From assembly GCF_003573695.1 (NCBI RefSeq), contig NW_020621603.1:17843116-17907115 (forward strand): a stretch of 64,000 nt of DNA, written 5' to 3'. A program made the position numbers and the translations under genes. Below are positions 11,553-21,956 of this stretch, piece after piece (position 1 is the stretch's first letter; each line of letters opens with the position of its first letter). The DNA is from Papaver somniferum (Eukaryota; Streptophyta; Magnoliopsida; Ranunculales; Papaveraceae). The notes below the pieces were generated by a model. It saw only the letters and a program-made list of their open reading frames with translations, ran no database searches and was not told the DNA's origin.

Positions 11553-12218
11553 AGAAGTTATGGATTCTGAAAGAATAATTGCAAGATTACTCATATCAAA
11601 ACAAGATCATGATGTGCGAAATTTTCGCAGAGATAATCACAGAACAATGACATAAAAGAAAGGGGCGAACCTTTATGGCGTACACCCTAGTTCGCGAATA
11701 AAATTTCGCAAGAGGCAAATGTAAGACCTAAAGTACGTCATATTAGGGGGTACCTGTTGCATGGCTCAGGGAAAGGCTACACCGCCACCGGAACCTGAGT
11801 CATGGAGATTTGGGGTCAATAAAGCCCATCCGGGAGAGGCACCTTGGATTCTCAGCTTAAGCATATGACTTGGGTTGGGCGACTAAGGTAATAAGGACTC
11901 TCCCAAGGAGTGCAGATCTGATCAAGGCGCCGAGGTACACGGTTGAGTCAAGAGTGCCAGGGACGTTTGAAGCGTACCTTGCCATTCTTGACAAGTCTTG
12001 GCTTATACTGCACTCGGCCTGAAGAAAACCCCACTTAGGGTGCAGTCTCGTAACCATAAGCCCTATAGGTAAAAGGGATAAGAGGCTGCGAAAACAACTG
12101 GTTGTTGTTAAGACTGGATGGGAGGAGCTAACCTTGTATGGTAGAAGTACGCCTCCTTGAAGGGGCAACCAGGGGGAGATAAGGGCGGCACCCTCCATTA
12201 GGGAGCTGATAAGTGTCT
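11553..12218. other. Non-coding, relatively GC-rich segment between pol and the antisense gene
   Basis: After pol there is no continuing frame. From about 11757 to 12215 the sequence is clearly less AT-rich than the rest of the element (for example GGCTCAGGGAAAGGCTACACC, GGCACCCTCCATTAGGG). The only ORF there (11857-12228, minus) shows no domain or supporting homology. A conserved structural or regulatory RNA role is possible but not shown. Confidence 0.5.
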
Positions 12219-12535
12219 TAAGACGCAAATGTCATGAGGCTTTTTATTCGCAAGGTATTAAGGCTTGTCATATTTGTGCAACAATCCTGAAGAGGCAATA
12301 ATACAAAAGAAAAGATAAGACGAGATCAATGGGTTTTCGCATGAAAGTGCGAAGACGTCCTGCGATTTCGTCGCAAGACGGCAATGTCATGGGGCTTTAT
12401 TTTCGCAAGAATATTTAGGCCTGTCATATTGTCGCAACATTCCTGAAGAGGCCATAATACAAAAGAAAAAGTTAAGGCAAGATCAATGGGTTTTTGCATG
12501 AAAGTGCAAGGACGTCCTGCGATTTTGTCGCAATG
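12219..12535 (+). repeat. Two-copy tandem repeat of about 155 bp
   Basis: Copy 1 starts AAGACGCAAATGTCATGAGGC at about 12219 and copy 2 starts CAAGACGGCAATGTCATGGGGC at about 12373. Both continue through CAATAATACAAAAGAAAA-like and GATCAATGGGTTTT sequences to GGACGTCCTGCGATTT. It lies in the non-coding part between pol and the antisense gene. Confidence 0.85.
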
Positions 12536-12810
12536 ACAAGAGGTGGCATAATAAGACCTTTAATTAGGAAGGCAAAATAAGACCACATGATAAAACAAAA
12601 TATTTATAAGTATTCGTAACAGATTATTTTTTGCAAGAAAGATAATGAGAGGCAAGTATGGGAATCAATACACAAGAAGCATTATCTTTCTCATCAACAA
12701 AATATTAAAAAAAAGTTGATTCCAAAGTTGGTTGAAAAATGTAACTCGCAAAAGTGATAAAATAAGACAGTTCAAGAAGACAAACTAGATAAGAAGCTCA
12801 AGCTTCAGTA

Positions 12811-15032
12811 TTAATTCAGTAGCAGGAGATAACAGAAATTCTTCGCCAAATTCTCGCAAGCCTCTCCTTCATTTCGGTTTTGATCTTCGCCTTGACTAGC
12901 ATCTTGATTATCGCCAGCAATTACTTCTTCAGGAGAAATTTCTTTCTCATTTGATTAACACCAGCAGATGCTTCTTTAGAAGGAATTCTTCTTCATCTTC
13001 CAAGAAATTATCCTCTGCACCGCTTTCGTAATCATAATCACTATCAGCAGGACGAGGAACTTCATCATCATCTACTTCTAAAGGATCAATTGATGTAGGA
13101 GGAAGAGATTTGGACAATAAAATGTCATTTACAAGGACTTCAGCCCGGAGATGAACTTGCGAAGAAGTGCTCTCTGATTCCTATCTTGAATATCCTTAAA
13201 ATAAGCAAGATAATCAAGTCTTCTTTCTGCTCGGTCGCGAGAACCAGTAAGGGCAGAGAGAGCAATGCATTTTCTTTGCGAATTTTGGCATTTTCCTCCA
13301 AAACAGAAATGGAAGAATGAAGATTCTTCTCAGACTCTGCGAAAGATAGAATACAAAATTTCATTAAGAAAGAATTCAGAAAGATATGACAAAGAAAAGA
13401 TAATTAAGGCAGTCAAACTATTATGACTACCTTCCTTTTGCGAAATAAGGTGTTGAATCAAGGACAACAACTATTCTCCCAACGGTCCATTGCGTCATCA
13501 AATTTATCTCCAACTAAACCTTTAAGTCGAGACTGAAGATTTTTCTCTTTAGAAATAAGAAAGGCATTTTTCTTCGCAAGAGAAGAATAAGATTCTTCTA
13601 ATTTGGAATATTGTTCTTTAAGCTGATTCGCCTTTACACTTAAAGCTATTCTACCTTGAATGAGTGTATCTCTTTCAGCGATAGATGACTCTGTTACTTC
13701 TTTAAGTTCATTTCTCAAAGAGCGAAGAGATTGCTCTTGGTCATCACATACTTTTTGAAGAATACTAAGTTGTTGCGAAGATATCGCCATCTTGTTTAAA
13801 TAAGTTCTCTTCTCTTGGGATAAGGTTTTATTCTCATCTGATAAAGTTTACATCCATAAATTAGCTTTAGTTAAAAAATAAGAAAGACGAGATACTTCAT
13901 TACTTAATAAATCTTGTCTTTGAACTAATTGGGTATTTTCATTGGTAAGATTATTTATATGATCAAGAGAATATGAATAGAGGTTATCTAATTGGTTATA
14001 TTGATCCATCAAGATTTCTTTATCAACACAGGCTTCTTCAACAACAGATTCAAATTGATATCTCTCCATTATTCGTTTCTGGTTTAAAGCTTAACATGCG
14101 AAAGAGGGATTTCAAGGATAATTAAATATGGGAAGGATAAAACCATTAAAAAGGAAAATTAAAGACACAGATAAGAAAATCATACCTCTCAATTCATCAT
14201 TCTTCTTGCGAAGATTGTCACGATCCAACAAAACATTATGAAGCTTCTGATTTTCGAGACGAAGAGTATTACATTCTTTTTGCAAAGCTGTCTGCGAAGC
14301 TGCGAAGCAGCTCTGTCAGAACCCAAATGCTTGCTCAGAATTTCGCAAACATTAGATTTGATAGGATCAATGGAAGACTTCTTGACATCATCCAGAACTT
14401 CAGATAAAACTTTGAAGGCAATATCTATCCCTTCCACGGTTTCTTTCGAAAGAGGAAGAGACTTAGGTAGAGAACTGGTAGAGATAGAAGGTTGAGAAAC
14501 ATTCTCAATAGGAAGAGAAGAGGTTTCATTCACAGCAGGATCAACAAGGGGAGTTTCAATCATTGAAAGGTCAGCTGAAGAAATGAAGTCTGAGGCAGCT
14601 TTTTCGCGAATTGGAGATAAAGGTTTATCTTGCGAAGATGTCGCAGGAGATTTAGAAGAGATGAGTAAGTGGAAGGGAACAGAAGTTGGAACAATTTTAA
14701 GGTGGCGAGATTTCTTGAGAGGTTTATTAACATCTTTATCACCCTGCGAATTACAATCCAGATAAGAAACAGAGGCAACAATATTGTTATTAGAAAAGGA
14801 TAGTGTTTCTTACTACCTTCTCATTCGCAAACTTTCTTTTAGGCGCAACAACCTTATGCTGCGATTTGGGAATGTTAGGGTTCTGAACTGTAAATCTAGT
14901 GTTGGAGGCGCTTTTGCTGAAATAACAAGAGTATGAGAATCACATAAACAACATCAAATAAGGCAATAAACAAGATCAATTTCAGTAAAACTCATAAAGA
15001 AGAAAAAAGAAAACTAACCTTGATGAATCCAT
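12811..15032 (-). pseudogene. Antisense multi-exon coiled-coil gene of the Tat element (aORF)
   Basis: Read on the minus strand, a 14-base first exon starts ATGGATTCATCAAG at 15032. A donor GTTAGT lies at 15018 and an acceptor TTTCAG ends at 14917. The joined frame runs MDSSS then KSASNTRFTVQ. After a frameshift near 14805 the frame continues with serine-rich and lysine-rich sequence to a heptad-rich segment at about 14190-14290, an intron (about 14075-14186), a long coiled coil (13458-14069 with one stop at 13848), another intron, and an acidic tail ending near 12947 or, after another shift, 12811. It resembles no gag or pol part. Antisense extra ORFs are known in Tat elements; function is unknown. 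A transcription-related or packaging role is only a guess. Confidence 0.72.
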
Positions 15033-15221
15033 GGAAGACAATAGCATGGAGATTGTTTCGAAGAAAATTACGAACTATGAAGATCTGTAGAAGAAATAGT
15101 ATGAAGATGAAGAAGAACTTAAAAAGATTGAAGAAGAAAGAAGAAAAGTTGCAATAATGGAATTTGCAGAAGAACGATGAAGTTGCAGAGAAAATAAAAA
15201 GAAATAAAAAGAGAGTGAGAA

Positions 15222-15235
15222 GGAATATATATAGA
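15222..15235 (-). promoter_or_regulatory. TATA box of the antisense gene
   Basis: Minus strand reads CCCTCTATATATATTCC, a good TATA box about 190 bases upstream of the antisense ATG at 15032. This spacing is normal for a plant promoter with a leader of roughly 160 bases. It suggests the antisense gene has its own promoter inside the element, independent of the LTR. Confidence 0.55.
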
Positions 15236-15418
15236 GGGAATTTCTCCTCGAGAAAATAAACACGATTAATACGGAAAGATATAAGCGGTAAAGCAACGGT
15301 TACAAAAGACGTGTCGAGAAATAAATGGAAGAAAGTATACGTGTGATAAATGCAGAATATGAAGAGGAGAACAGCTGCGACATTTCTCACATCATTCTCT
15401 ACTTCGCAGAAAAGATAT

Positions 15419-15433
15419 GAGAAAAAGGCAAGA
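15419..15433 (+). other. Polypurine tract of the Ty3/gypsy element
   Basis: GAGAAAAAGGCAAGA immediately precedes the 3' LTR. It is purine-rich with one C. It would prime plus-strand synthesis. Confidence 0.7.
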
Positions 15434-15905
15434 TGTAGAATCAGAATATCGCAACGACAATATTTCAGCGAAATTATCAACAACACAATACAATAGCGTC
15501 GCAGAATAATTTCAGGAAGAATATAATAAATGACGTCACCTAAGATCACAAGAAAGATGTGATAGTCCTGCGAAAATTAAAGAGCTTGCGAAATTAATAT
15601 TTGTAAGGTTGCGAGAATGTCGCAAATCATACCCGAAAATAAAGGATAGATTAGCTGTCGCCCATTATGTATTTCCCTATAAATAGTCGTTCAAGTTGTA
15701 AAGAGAAGAGAGAGATCTTTTTTGAGTAAGAAACAAGTAAATAAGAGAGAGGGAGTCCAGAGCAGAAATCATTCTTGATTTCTTTATCTTTTCTTCTAAG
15801 AACCTTCAAAGATTGATCAATAAAATTAAGAGTGTAAATCTAAAAATGAGTTGATTAATAATGAAGTCATATGAGGGGTGTAGTGTAGGATTTCCTGTAA
15901 CTATA
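15434..15905 (+). repeat. 3' LTR of the Ty3/gypsy element
   Basis: Matches the 5' LTR almost throughout, with scattered substitutions and a small insertion near 15810-15830 (ATAAAATTAAGAGTG). The TATAAATA box is at 15678-15685. Divergence between the LTRs is small by eye, so the insertion is fairly young compared with the SPX decay around it. Confidence 0.93.
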
Positions 15906-17475
15906 CTGGTAATTATCTCTCTCTAAATTACTATACTTTGCGAATAAAAACTAAAACTAGTAATACAGTAAAATCCCATGGAATCCACAAATTTCGACAT
16001 TTATGTAAGAATGACAAGGATCAGTGCTCCACGCATTCGCCATCTAGATCAGGCCACCGAAAAGGATCAGTGCTCCACACATTCGCCACCGAAAATAGTT
16101 CGCTGGTGTGTATAAAACTACTGAATTTAGCAATTTGGATGATATTTTATTTAGTATAGATGTAATAGAACAACTTCAATAGTGTTAGACATTTTAAGAA
16201 AGTAAATGTTTTAATCACACGACAAACGTCAATTTGACTGGCCTTTTCTTTACTAGGCCTTAGATGTGGATAAAGGAAAGTAAAGCGTTTTCTATTTTTT
16301 TTCCGTTTTTTCTTTGACATATGATCACTCATTTGTGTGGACGAATTGGATGTGATTTGGGTTGCCCCATACTATTTTAGATGCATGTTTTTTTGATTCA
16401 GCAGATTTCTTTTTGAATGATTTAACCTGTAGAGGAGTCTCTATTGATGCTTTTGGATTTCTTTTTAAATGGAATCCAACATTATAATATCTGCAGGGAC
16501 TTTTTCTTTACTGGAAAAAAGAATAATTCGCTAACTAGATCCAAATGGAGTCCGAGTCTGGAATCAGATTAAATGTCAACTATGAGTAAACCCAACTCTC
16601 ATCGTCAATTTTTTTTATATGACTCTTTTTGGTAGTGCATGAAAAGCCTTGCCCACAACCATTAGACTTGGCTAGTTGGCTATCTCCGGTACCTTGCTCT
16701 CTAACTACTAAAATGTGTTGAAGACAAACATCGAGTAGGGTATATGTCTGCTGTTGGATCGTGTCCCTGTTACACATGCATAACTGACCCTCTCTCAAGT
16801 ATTACTTCCGAACTTATATATACACCTTGGGGTAGCAGAGAAACCCCAATGTTTGTATGCTTGATGATCCCAACCTGATTATTTTGAAACTCTGCAGCAT
16901 GTATATTGAGCCTGGTTCAGTCATAAATTATAGGCCCGAAACATTTTTTACCTGGATTCCTGAACAATTTTATTGATATCTCTGACTTGTTTAATGAAAC
17001 AATTAACACTTGTTGTATTAAAGCAACAGATTTCCAATACTCTAATCAGGCTTCATAACCGGTAGCTGCCTGTTCATTTAAAATGCTTTCTATGCATCGT
17101 TCAAGTCGAGCATTTATGCTAACATTTTATGGAGCCCTTTTGTATGCAGGTTTCGTGAACATACTGAAAAAATATGATAAGCAAACAGGGGCATCATTCG
17201 TTTTCCCTTCATCCAGAGGGTTTTGGAGCTGCAATTCTATTCCTGATCACCTCTTTCCAATCAACAATAAGCCATCAATTCCAACATCTGAAAGCGCTGA
17301 TACCCCCCCTACTCCTGCCACAACTGTTGTTCCCACCCCCACAGAGAGAGATGGGTCATTGCTCAGAGGACCAAAGGAACAGGCAGAGATCGAGTTCATG
17401 CAAAGTTTGCATATGAAGAGCATTATATCGGCATTGAGAAGAAGAAGAATACATCATCAGATTCAAGGTAATTGA
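15906..17475 (+). pseudogene. SPX-domain gene relic, copy B, intron and last exon (3' side of retrotransposon)
   Basis: The second CTGGT target copy leads into the intron. Most of 16340-17140 matches the intron of copy C (18090-18820). The last exon starts after TTTTGTATGCAG at 17148 and encodes GFVNILKKYDKQTGA, the SPX segment normally GLVKILKKYDKRTGA. A frameshift and deletion follow, removing the helix before LFPIN. The tail recovers with LLRGPKEQAEIEFMQSLHMK, close to the LLRVPKELAEIEYMESLYMK tail of SPX1/2-type proteins. No first exon exists nearby, so the copy cannot encode a full SPX protein. Confidence 0.82.
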
Positions 17476-18990
17476 TTAATACTGATCCTCCTTCTAACTG
17501 ATTTCGTTAACTACGATGTAAATCTTAGGATTACGCCATGAAATTTAGTTGCAGAGATACAAATGTTTGGCTCCATGTAGTTCGTTCCTCTCCAAATTTT
17601 CACAATCATGCGCTGGATTAGTTATCCCTAGCTAACATATACATGTAGGTGTGTAATGTTTTACTGATTACAGTTGTTGAGTTAATCCACCTCAGGAAAA
17701 TAACATCTCCTCTTAATTTATCCTTTTGATTTTTAACTAGTGGAAATCTGTACCACTGATCTTTGTGGTACGTGGTGGATGTTTTGGCTCACTGATTTGC
17801 TATCCCGCCATGTTGCAACAGTATTCGGTGGCTTACGATCAATGTTATCACAAGGATTTGATAAAGTTGTAAGCTGATTGTTTCGTATGTTTTTAATTGC
17901 AGGACAGAGTTGCAACGCAAAGGAATCTCATGATAAGTTGATTAAAGCAAGAAAAGAGATTGTTGATTTTCATGGAGAGATGGTTTTGCTTGAAAACTAT
18001 AGTGCCCTTACCTATACTAGTAACTATCCACCTATTTGGGAAAATTTTAATGCCGGTTCGAGATGAACGTAACCTCGGTTTCCAGACAATTTTAGATGCA
18101 TATTTTTTTTCTGTTCATTGGGTTTCATTTTAAATGATTTAACCTGATGCAATAACAATTGGCTAACTAGATCCAAATGGAATCTGAGTCTGAGTCTGGA
18201 TTAGATGTCAACTATGATAAAACCTAGAAGTAGAAGCCCACAACTCTCATCATCAATTTTTTTAAATGACTCTTTTGGGTGTTGGAATTTGTAGCGCATG
18301 AAAAGCCTTGCACACTACCATTAACTAGACTTGGCTAGTTGGCTATCTGCGGTACCTTGCTAGATGTGTCAAAGAACCAAGGTGGAGTAGGGTATGTGTC
18401 TGCTGTTGGATATACAGATCGTGTCCCTGGTATACACGCACAACTGACCCTCTCTCAAGTGTTACACCTTGGGGTAGCAGAGAAACCCTAAAGTTTATTA
18501 TGCTTGATGGCCCCAACCTGATTATTTTGAAACTCTGCGCTTCTGCAGCGCAGGAGCATGTCTATTGAGCTTGGTTAGAGGCCCAAATCATTTTTTACCT
18601 GGATCCTGAACAATTACGTTGAAATCTCTGACTTGTTTATACTTCTCTCGATGTCTTCAACTCCGAGCTATGTGATACTTGTTATATCAAACCAACAGAT
18701 TTCCAATACTCTAATCGGGCTCCATATTGGACAGCTGTGTTTTATTCATTTAAAATGCTTTCTATGCATCATAATCAACTCGAGCATGTTGAACTTTATG
18801 CTAACATTTTACAGTGTCCTTTTATATGCAGGCTTGGTGAAGATGCTGTCCTTCATCCAGAGGGTTCTGCAGCAGCCAGCCATCAGTTCCAACATTTGAA
18901 ATCGCTGATACCCCCTAATCCTGCCATAACTGTTGTTTCCACCCACACATAGAAAGATGGGTCATTGCTCAAGTCTCAAGAGGACCAATT
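17476..18990 (+). pseudogene. SPX-domain gene relic, copy C (spacer, exon 2, intron, last exon)
   Basis: The spacer matches 6233-6690. Exon 2 starts after TTTTTAATTGCAG at about 17902 and encodes KLIKARKEIVDFHGEMVLLE, a very good SPX core match, but a small indel just upstream shifts the frame. It ends at TATACTA/GTAACT. The intron runs to TTTATATGCAG at 18830. The last exon keeps GLVKML and SFIQRVLQQP, lacks the LKKYDKRTGA part, and loses frame before a decayed CCTGCCATAACTGTTG tail and the GATGGGTCATTGCTC segment. SPX proteins sense inositol pyrophosphates and restrain phosphate-starvation regulators; this copy is not functional. Confidence 0.8.
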
Positions 18991-19009
18991 ATTGAAAGAC
19001 TGATTTGGA

Positions 19010-19490
19010 CGCAGTATTGGCTGGTTATGGGGTTCCGCACTTGTCACCACGGTTTTTCATTAGATATTTTCTAATGATGCCGGGCCTCCTATGGTGGGGC
19101 CAAACCCCCCTGTCCCTATTGCGGTGACAATGGCGGATCCGCATAACCAGCTAAAACTGTTTGGCCGAAGCTGAAAGAGGGAAGCTATACTAAAGAAGAA
19201 GAAAGCTGGACTTCATATCATGCAGGACTTCATATCTCCTAACACGGCTCCATGGTTTGGTAAATTTATGTTTTTTTAGCACCTTTTTTTTTTGTTCACC
19301 TCATAGAAAGAACTCATCCTACGATTTGGATGCAGTAATGGGCCTATTGGCTGGTTGCCAACATTTTCATTACATATTATCTAGAATGCCGATAAAACTG
19401 CCCCTGTCCCCGAATCGGCACCACCAGCAAAAACTGTTTTGCCGAAGTATGAAAAGAAAAGCTATAATGAAGAAGAAGAATAACAAGATC
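19010..19490 (+). repeat. Two diverged copies of a GATTTGGA(C/T)GCAGTA module
   Basis: Copy 1 (about 19010-19200) and copy 2 (about 19324-19480) share GATTTGGAYGCAGTA, TTGGCTGGTT, CCCCTGTCCC, AAAACTGTTT.GCCGAAG and GAAGAAGAA phrases. Copy 1 also has CTGGTTATGGGGTTCCGC mirrored by GCGGATCCGCATAACCAG about 100 bases later, making a stem. I do not recognise the protein, if any. Confidence 0.6.
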
Positions 19491-19524
19491 ATGCAGGACT
19501 TCGTATCTTCTGTTAAAGGACTCA

Positions 19525-20536
19525 AGGCAAGCTACGTTTCTCAACTTTTACAAGGCAGTCATCAGAGAGGCAAAAGCTGCTTATTATCTGGCAAAACAGG
19601 CAAGAAAGACATTACTGGTCTATGGACGGCAGCAGGGATTCAACGTTTACAAGGCTGATAGAAAAAGAGAGGACTTTTTAGACATTACGCCATACTTTAA
19701 AGCGAGGGATGTGATCCTGCGGTCTGGTCCATAACTTGGATACGAGGACTAGGATCCTCCAGTCTGTTCCTGTGCAGTTCCAAGATTATCATAGTTGATG
19801 GATGTTTTTGTGTTCGAATGTCTGTCTATTTATTGTGTGGCTTTTATGTAAATGTTAACAGAGAACAATGATGCCTATTGTGGCTTGACTATATCACTCT
19901 TTTTTTTTGAAGCTAAAAGGAATATATGAATGTATTTTTAACTCACTCTTAATAAGAACAATGGAAAATATCTCGTCTAAAATGACCTTCTTTGGAGCTT
20001 TAGCCATTCTAAAATCCTGAGGTTGTGAGATGAAACACACCGACAATTAACAGACCACTGTGACCGCAGAGGAAAAGCTGATGCTAAAAAAACTCACGTT
20101 TAATGAAACAGAAGTAATTATTCAGAAGAAATTTTCAAGGAAAGATGAAGAGGTGATAACGAAGTCATGCCACATCTGGCATCCTTTCTGTTAACATTTA
20201 CATGTTAGCCACACAATAAATAGACATCCGAACATAAAAAAAACAACTATAAAAATTCAACTATCAACTATGATAGTCTTGGAACTGCAAGATCTTAGTC
20301 TGGCAATTCAAGTTGCCGACCAGACTGCAGGATCATATTCCTTGTATCCAAGTTGTAATAAGCATCTTCCACAGAACGCCTAGTAGTTCATCTAAAAAAT
20401 TCTGTGGTTTGGTATCAGCCTTGTAATCTTTGAAGCCCCAGCTGTAGTACAGTAGTGTCATTTTGCCTGTTTTGCCAGATAAGCGCTGTTCCACTTCCTC
20501 GAATGCCTCTTAAAATATGAGAAATGTAGCTTGCCT
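19525..20536. repeat. Imperfect inverted duplication (arms about 350 bp, spacer about 300 bp)
   Basis: The left arm 19525-19875 and the reverse complement of 20180-20536 share AGGCAAGCTAC, ATCTGGCAAAACAGGCAA, TTACAAGGCTGATA, GTGATCCTGC/ATGATCCTGC.GTCTGGT, CAGTTCCAAGA.TATCATAGTTGAT and CTATTTATTGTGTGGC, ending at TGTTAACAG. On the plus strand the left arm encodes a basic helical peptide (AKAAYYLAKQARKTLL) that I cannot assign. A transcript across both arms could form a long imperfect hairpin. Confidence 0.8.
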
Positions 20537-21956
20537 TGTTGTGTTTAAATGAGAGGCGCCCACAGGTTTAAAGGAAGCCTTGGCCATACAAGGGACCACA
20601 CTCATCGTACAGCTCTGGCAAACATTATTGACCTTTATGCTACTGCAATTAGGTCTAGGGCGAAAAGCAGAGGCAATGTGGTGGGGAAGCTGAATAACTC
20701 CTCGGGAATTGCACTGCACACGAGGACTAGAACAGGCTGTTCTGAACAGCCAAAAAGCAGAGCCAATGTTCTGAAGCACCATCTAATCCCTTCAACACTT
20801 GATAAAGATAAGTTACTCCAATAGACTGAAGCAGCTATTGGCTCTGCAGCCATATTGCGCACAGTAACTCCGTATCCTCCATAATTTGTTTCTTCATAAT
20901 ATAAACCGTACACGTGTACCCAAGCAAATTCTGCTGTCTCGCCTTCCTTTGGCCAACCGTGCTTCCACTTTTGTTAGAGAGCTTGCTTGACTTGAAAAGC
21001 TGCACCCCTTTTGAAAAACTAACATAAACATAAAGCAGATGATCATGTTTATGGTTATCCTCCTGCAAAACATCTTGTTGTCACTACATCAACCAAATAT
21101 ATACTGTAAACATAGATGATAACATAGATGATTTTTAGGTTTTCATATGTGAGCACTATTAGTAAAACTGAAAAATGCATGCTGAGTATGAATATTTAGT
21201 ACTCTCACCACATACATCAATATCAGAGTCTTCCTCAGATAGAATCAGGAAGAGGAGCCTGGAAAAAATCCACCTCCGTAGTCATATCCCTGCTGTTTCC
21301 TCCAAAGATAACTACATCAATCATCATAAAAACTGTAAATCAAGAGGAAAGATGAGAACATCAGTAATGAGTGACCAAGTGGATCTCTTTAGAGCTTGGA
21401 CCATTTAGACATAGACAGCAGCAGCTATTCTAATATGACTCGGTGAAGAGGCATTTGAGGAGGTATGATAGTACATGTCTTGACACGCAGATAAACAAAG
21501 GATGTGCACGCTTAAATGTGTAGTATTAGGTTAATACAACATAAGTGGAAATGTGGAATTGACTCAAATGAGTCAAACCCAGCTCAATTGTATATGGACA
21601 CGTGCATGACTGATAAGTGCAAATTACATAAGAAACAACTTAGGGTTTTCATTATCAACCACCCATATGATAGGAATAGGTTATCACGCATGAAGATAGC
21701 AGCAATAAGCCAACAGGTAAAGATACCACAATAGTACTGATGCTATGAGTTCGAAACACGTAACCGCCAAAACTGTATATCTTTATCGATCAAAAGAATA
21801 AAAATAAAAATAATAAATACTACCACTGATACCTTGCTATCATTGTTGCGCCAAATTGGATTTGATCTCCTCCTGTACAATTAAGTGCAAGGAAAGAAGA
21901 AGCCTCTGATAATCCACTTGTCTATACCCCACGCTAGAGAATATAAGACTCATGAC
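20537..21956. other. Intergenic, no gene recognised
   Basis: Several short ORFs on both strands (for example 20635-20913 minus and 20549-20824 plus) overlap each other and show no domain. The part nearest 21956 would be the 3' UTR of the minus-strand PPR gene. An intact neighbouring gene is not visible. Confidence 0.4.

Larger units (their letters stand above)
6807..15905 (+). mobile_element. Complete Ty3/gypsy LTR retrotransposon, Tat/Retand-like (9.1 kb)
   Basis: LTRs of 458 and 472 bp are near-identical and flanked by a perfect 5-bp duplication CTGGT (6802-6806 and 15906-15910). The 5' LTR starts TGTAGGATCAG and ends ACTACA; the last bases of the 3' LTR are mutated to ACTATA. Inside, in order: primer site, vestigial gag, aspartic protease, reverse transcriptase, RNase H, a second RNase H-like region, integrase, a long non-coding stretch, an antisense spliced ORF and a purine tract. 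The double RNase H and the long 3' region with an antisense ORF are typical of the Tat group (Retand/Ogre). Pol is broken by several frameshifts and gag is mostly missing, so it is not autonomous now. Confidence 0.93.

Noticed and set aside
11857..12228. 123-codon minus-strand ORF in the Tat element
   Set aside because: It overlaps the GC-richer non-coding block, lacks domains and does not join the antisense gene exons.
14992..15549. 185-codon minus-strand ORF rich in Phe, Leu and Ser across the Tat 3' LTR
   Set aside because: The composition comes from a purine-rich plus strand. It runs through the LTR boundary, the TATA box and the leader of the antisense gene, and is unlikely to be translated as such.
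20510..20913. Overlapping ORFs on both strands right of the inverted duplication
   Set aside because: Three frames overlap without any domain, codon signal or splice context; no basis to choose one.
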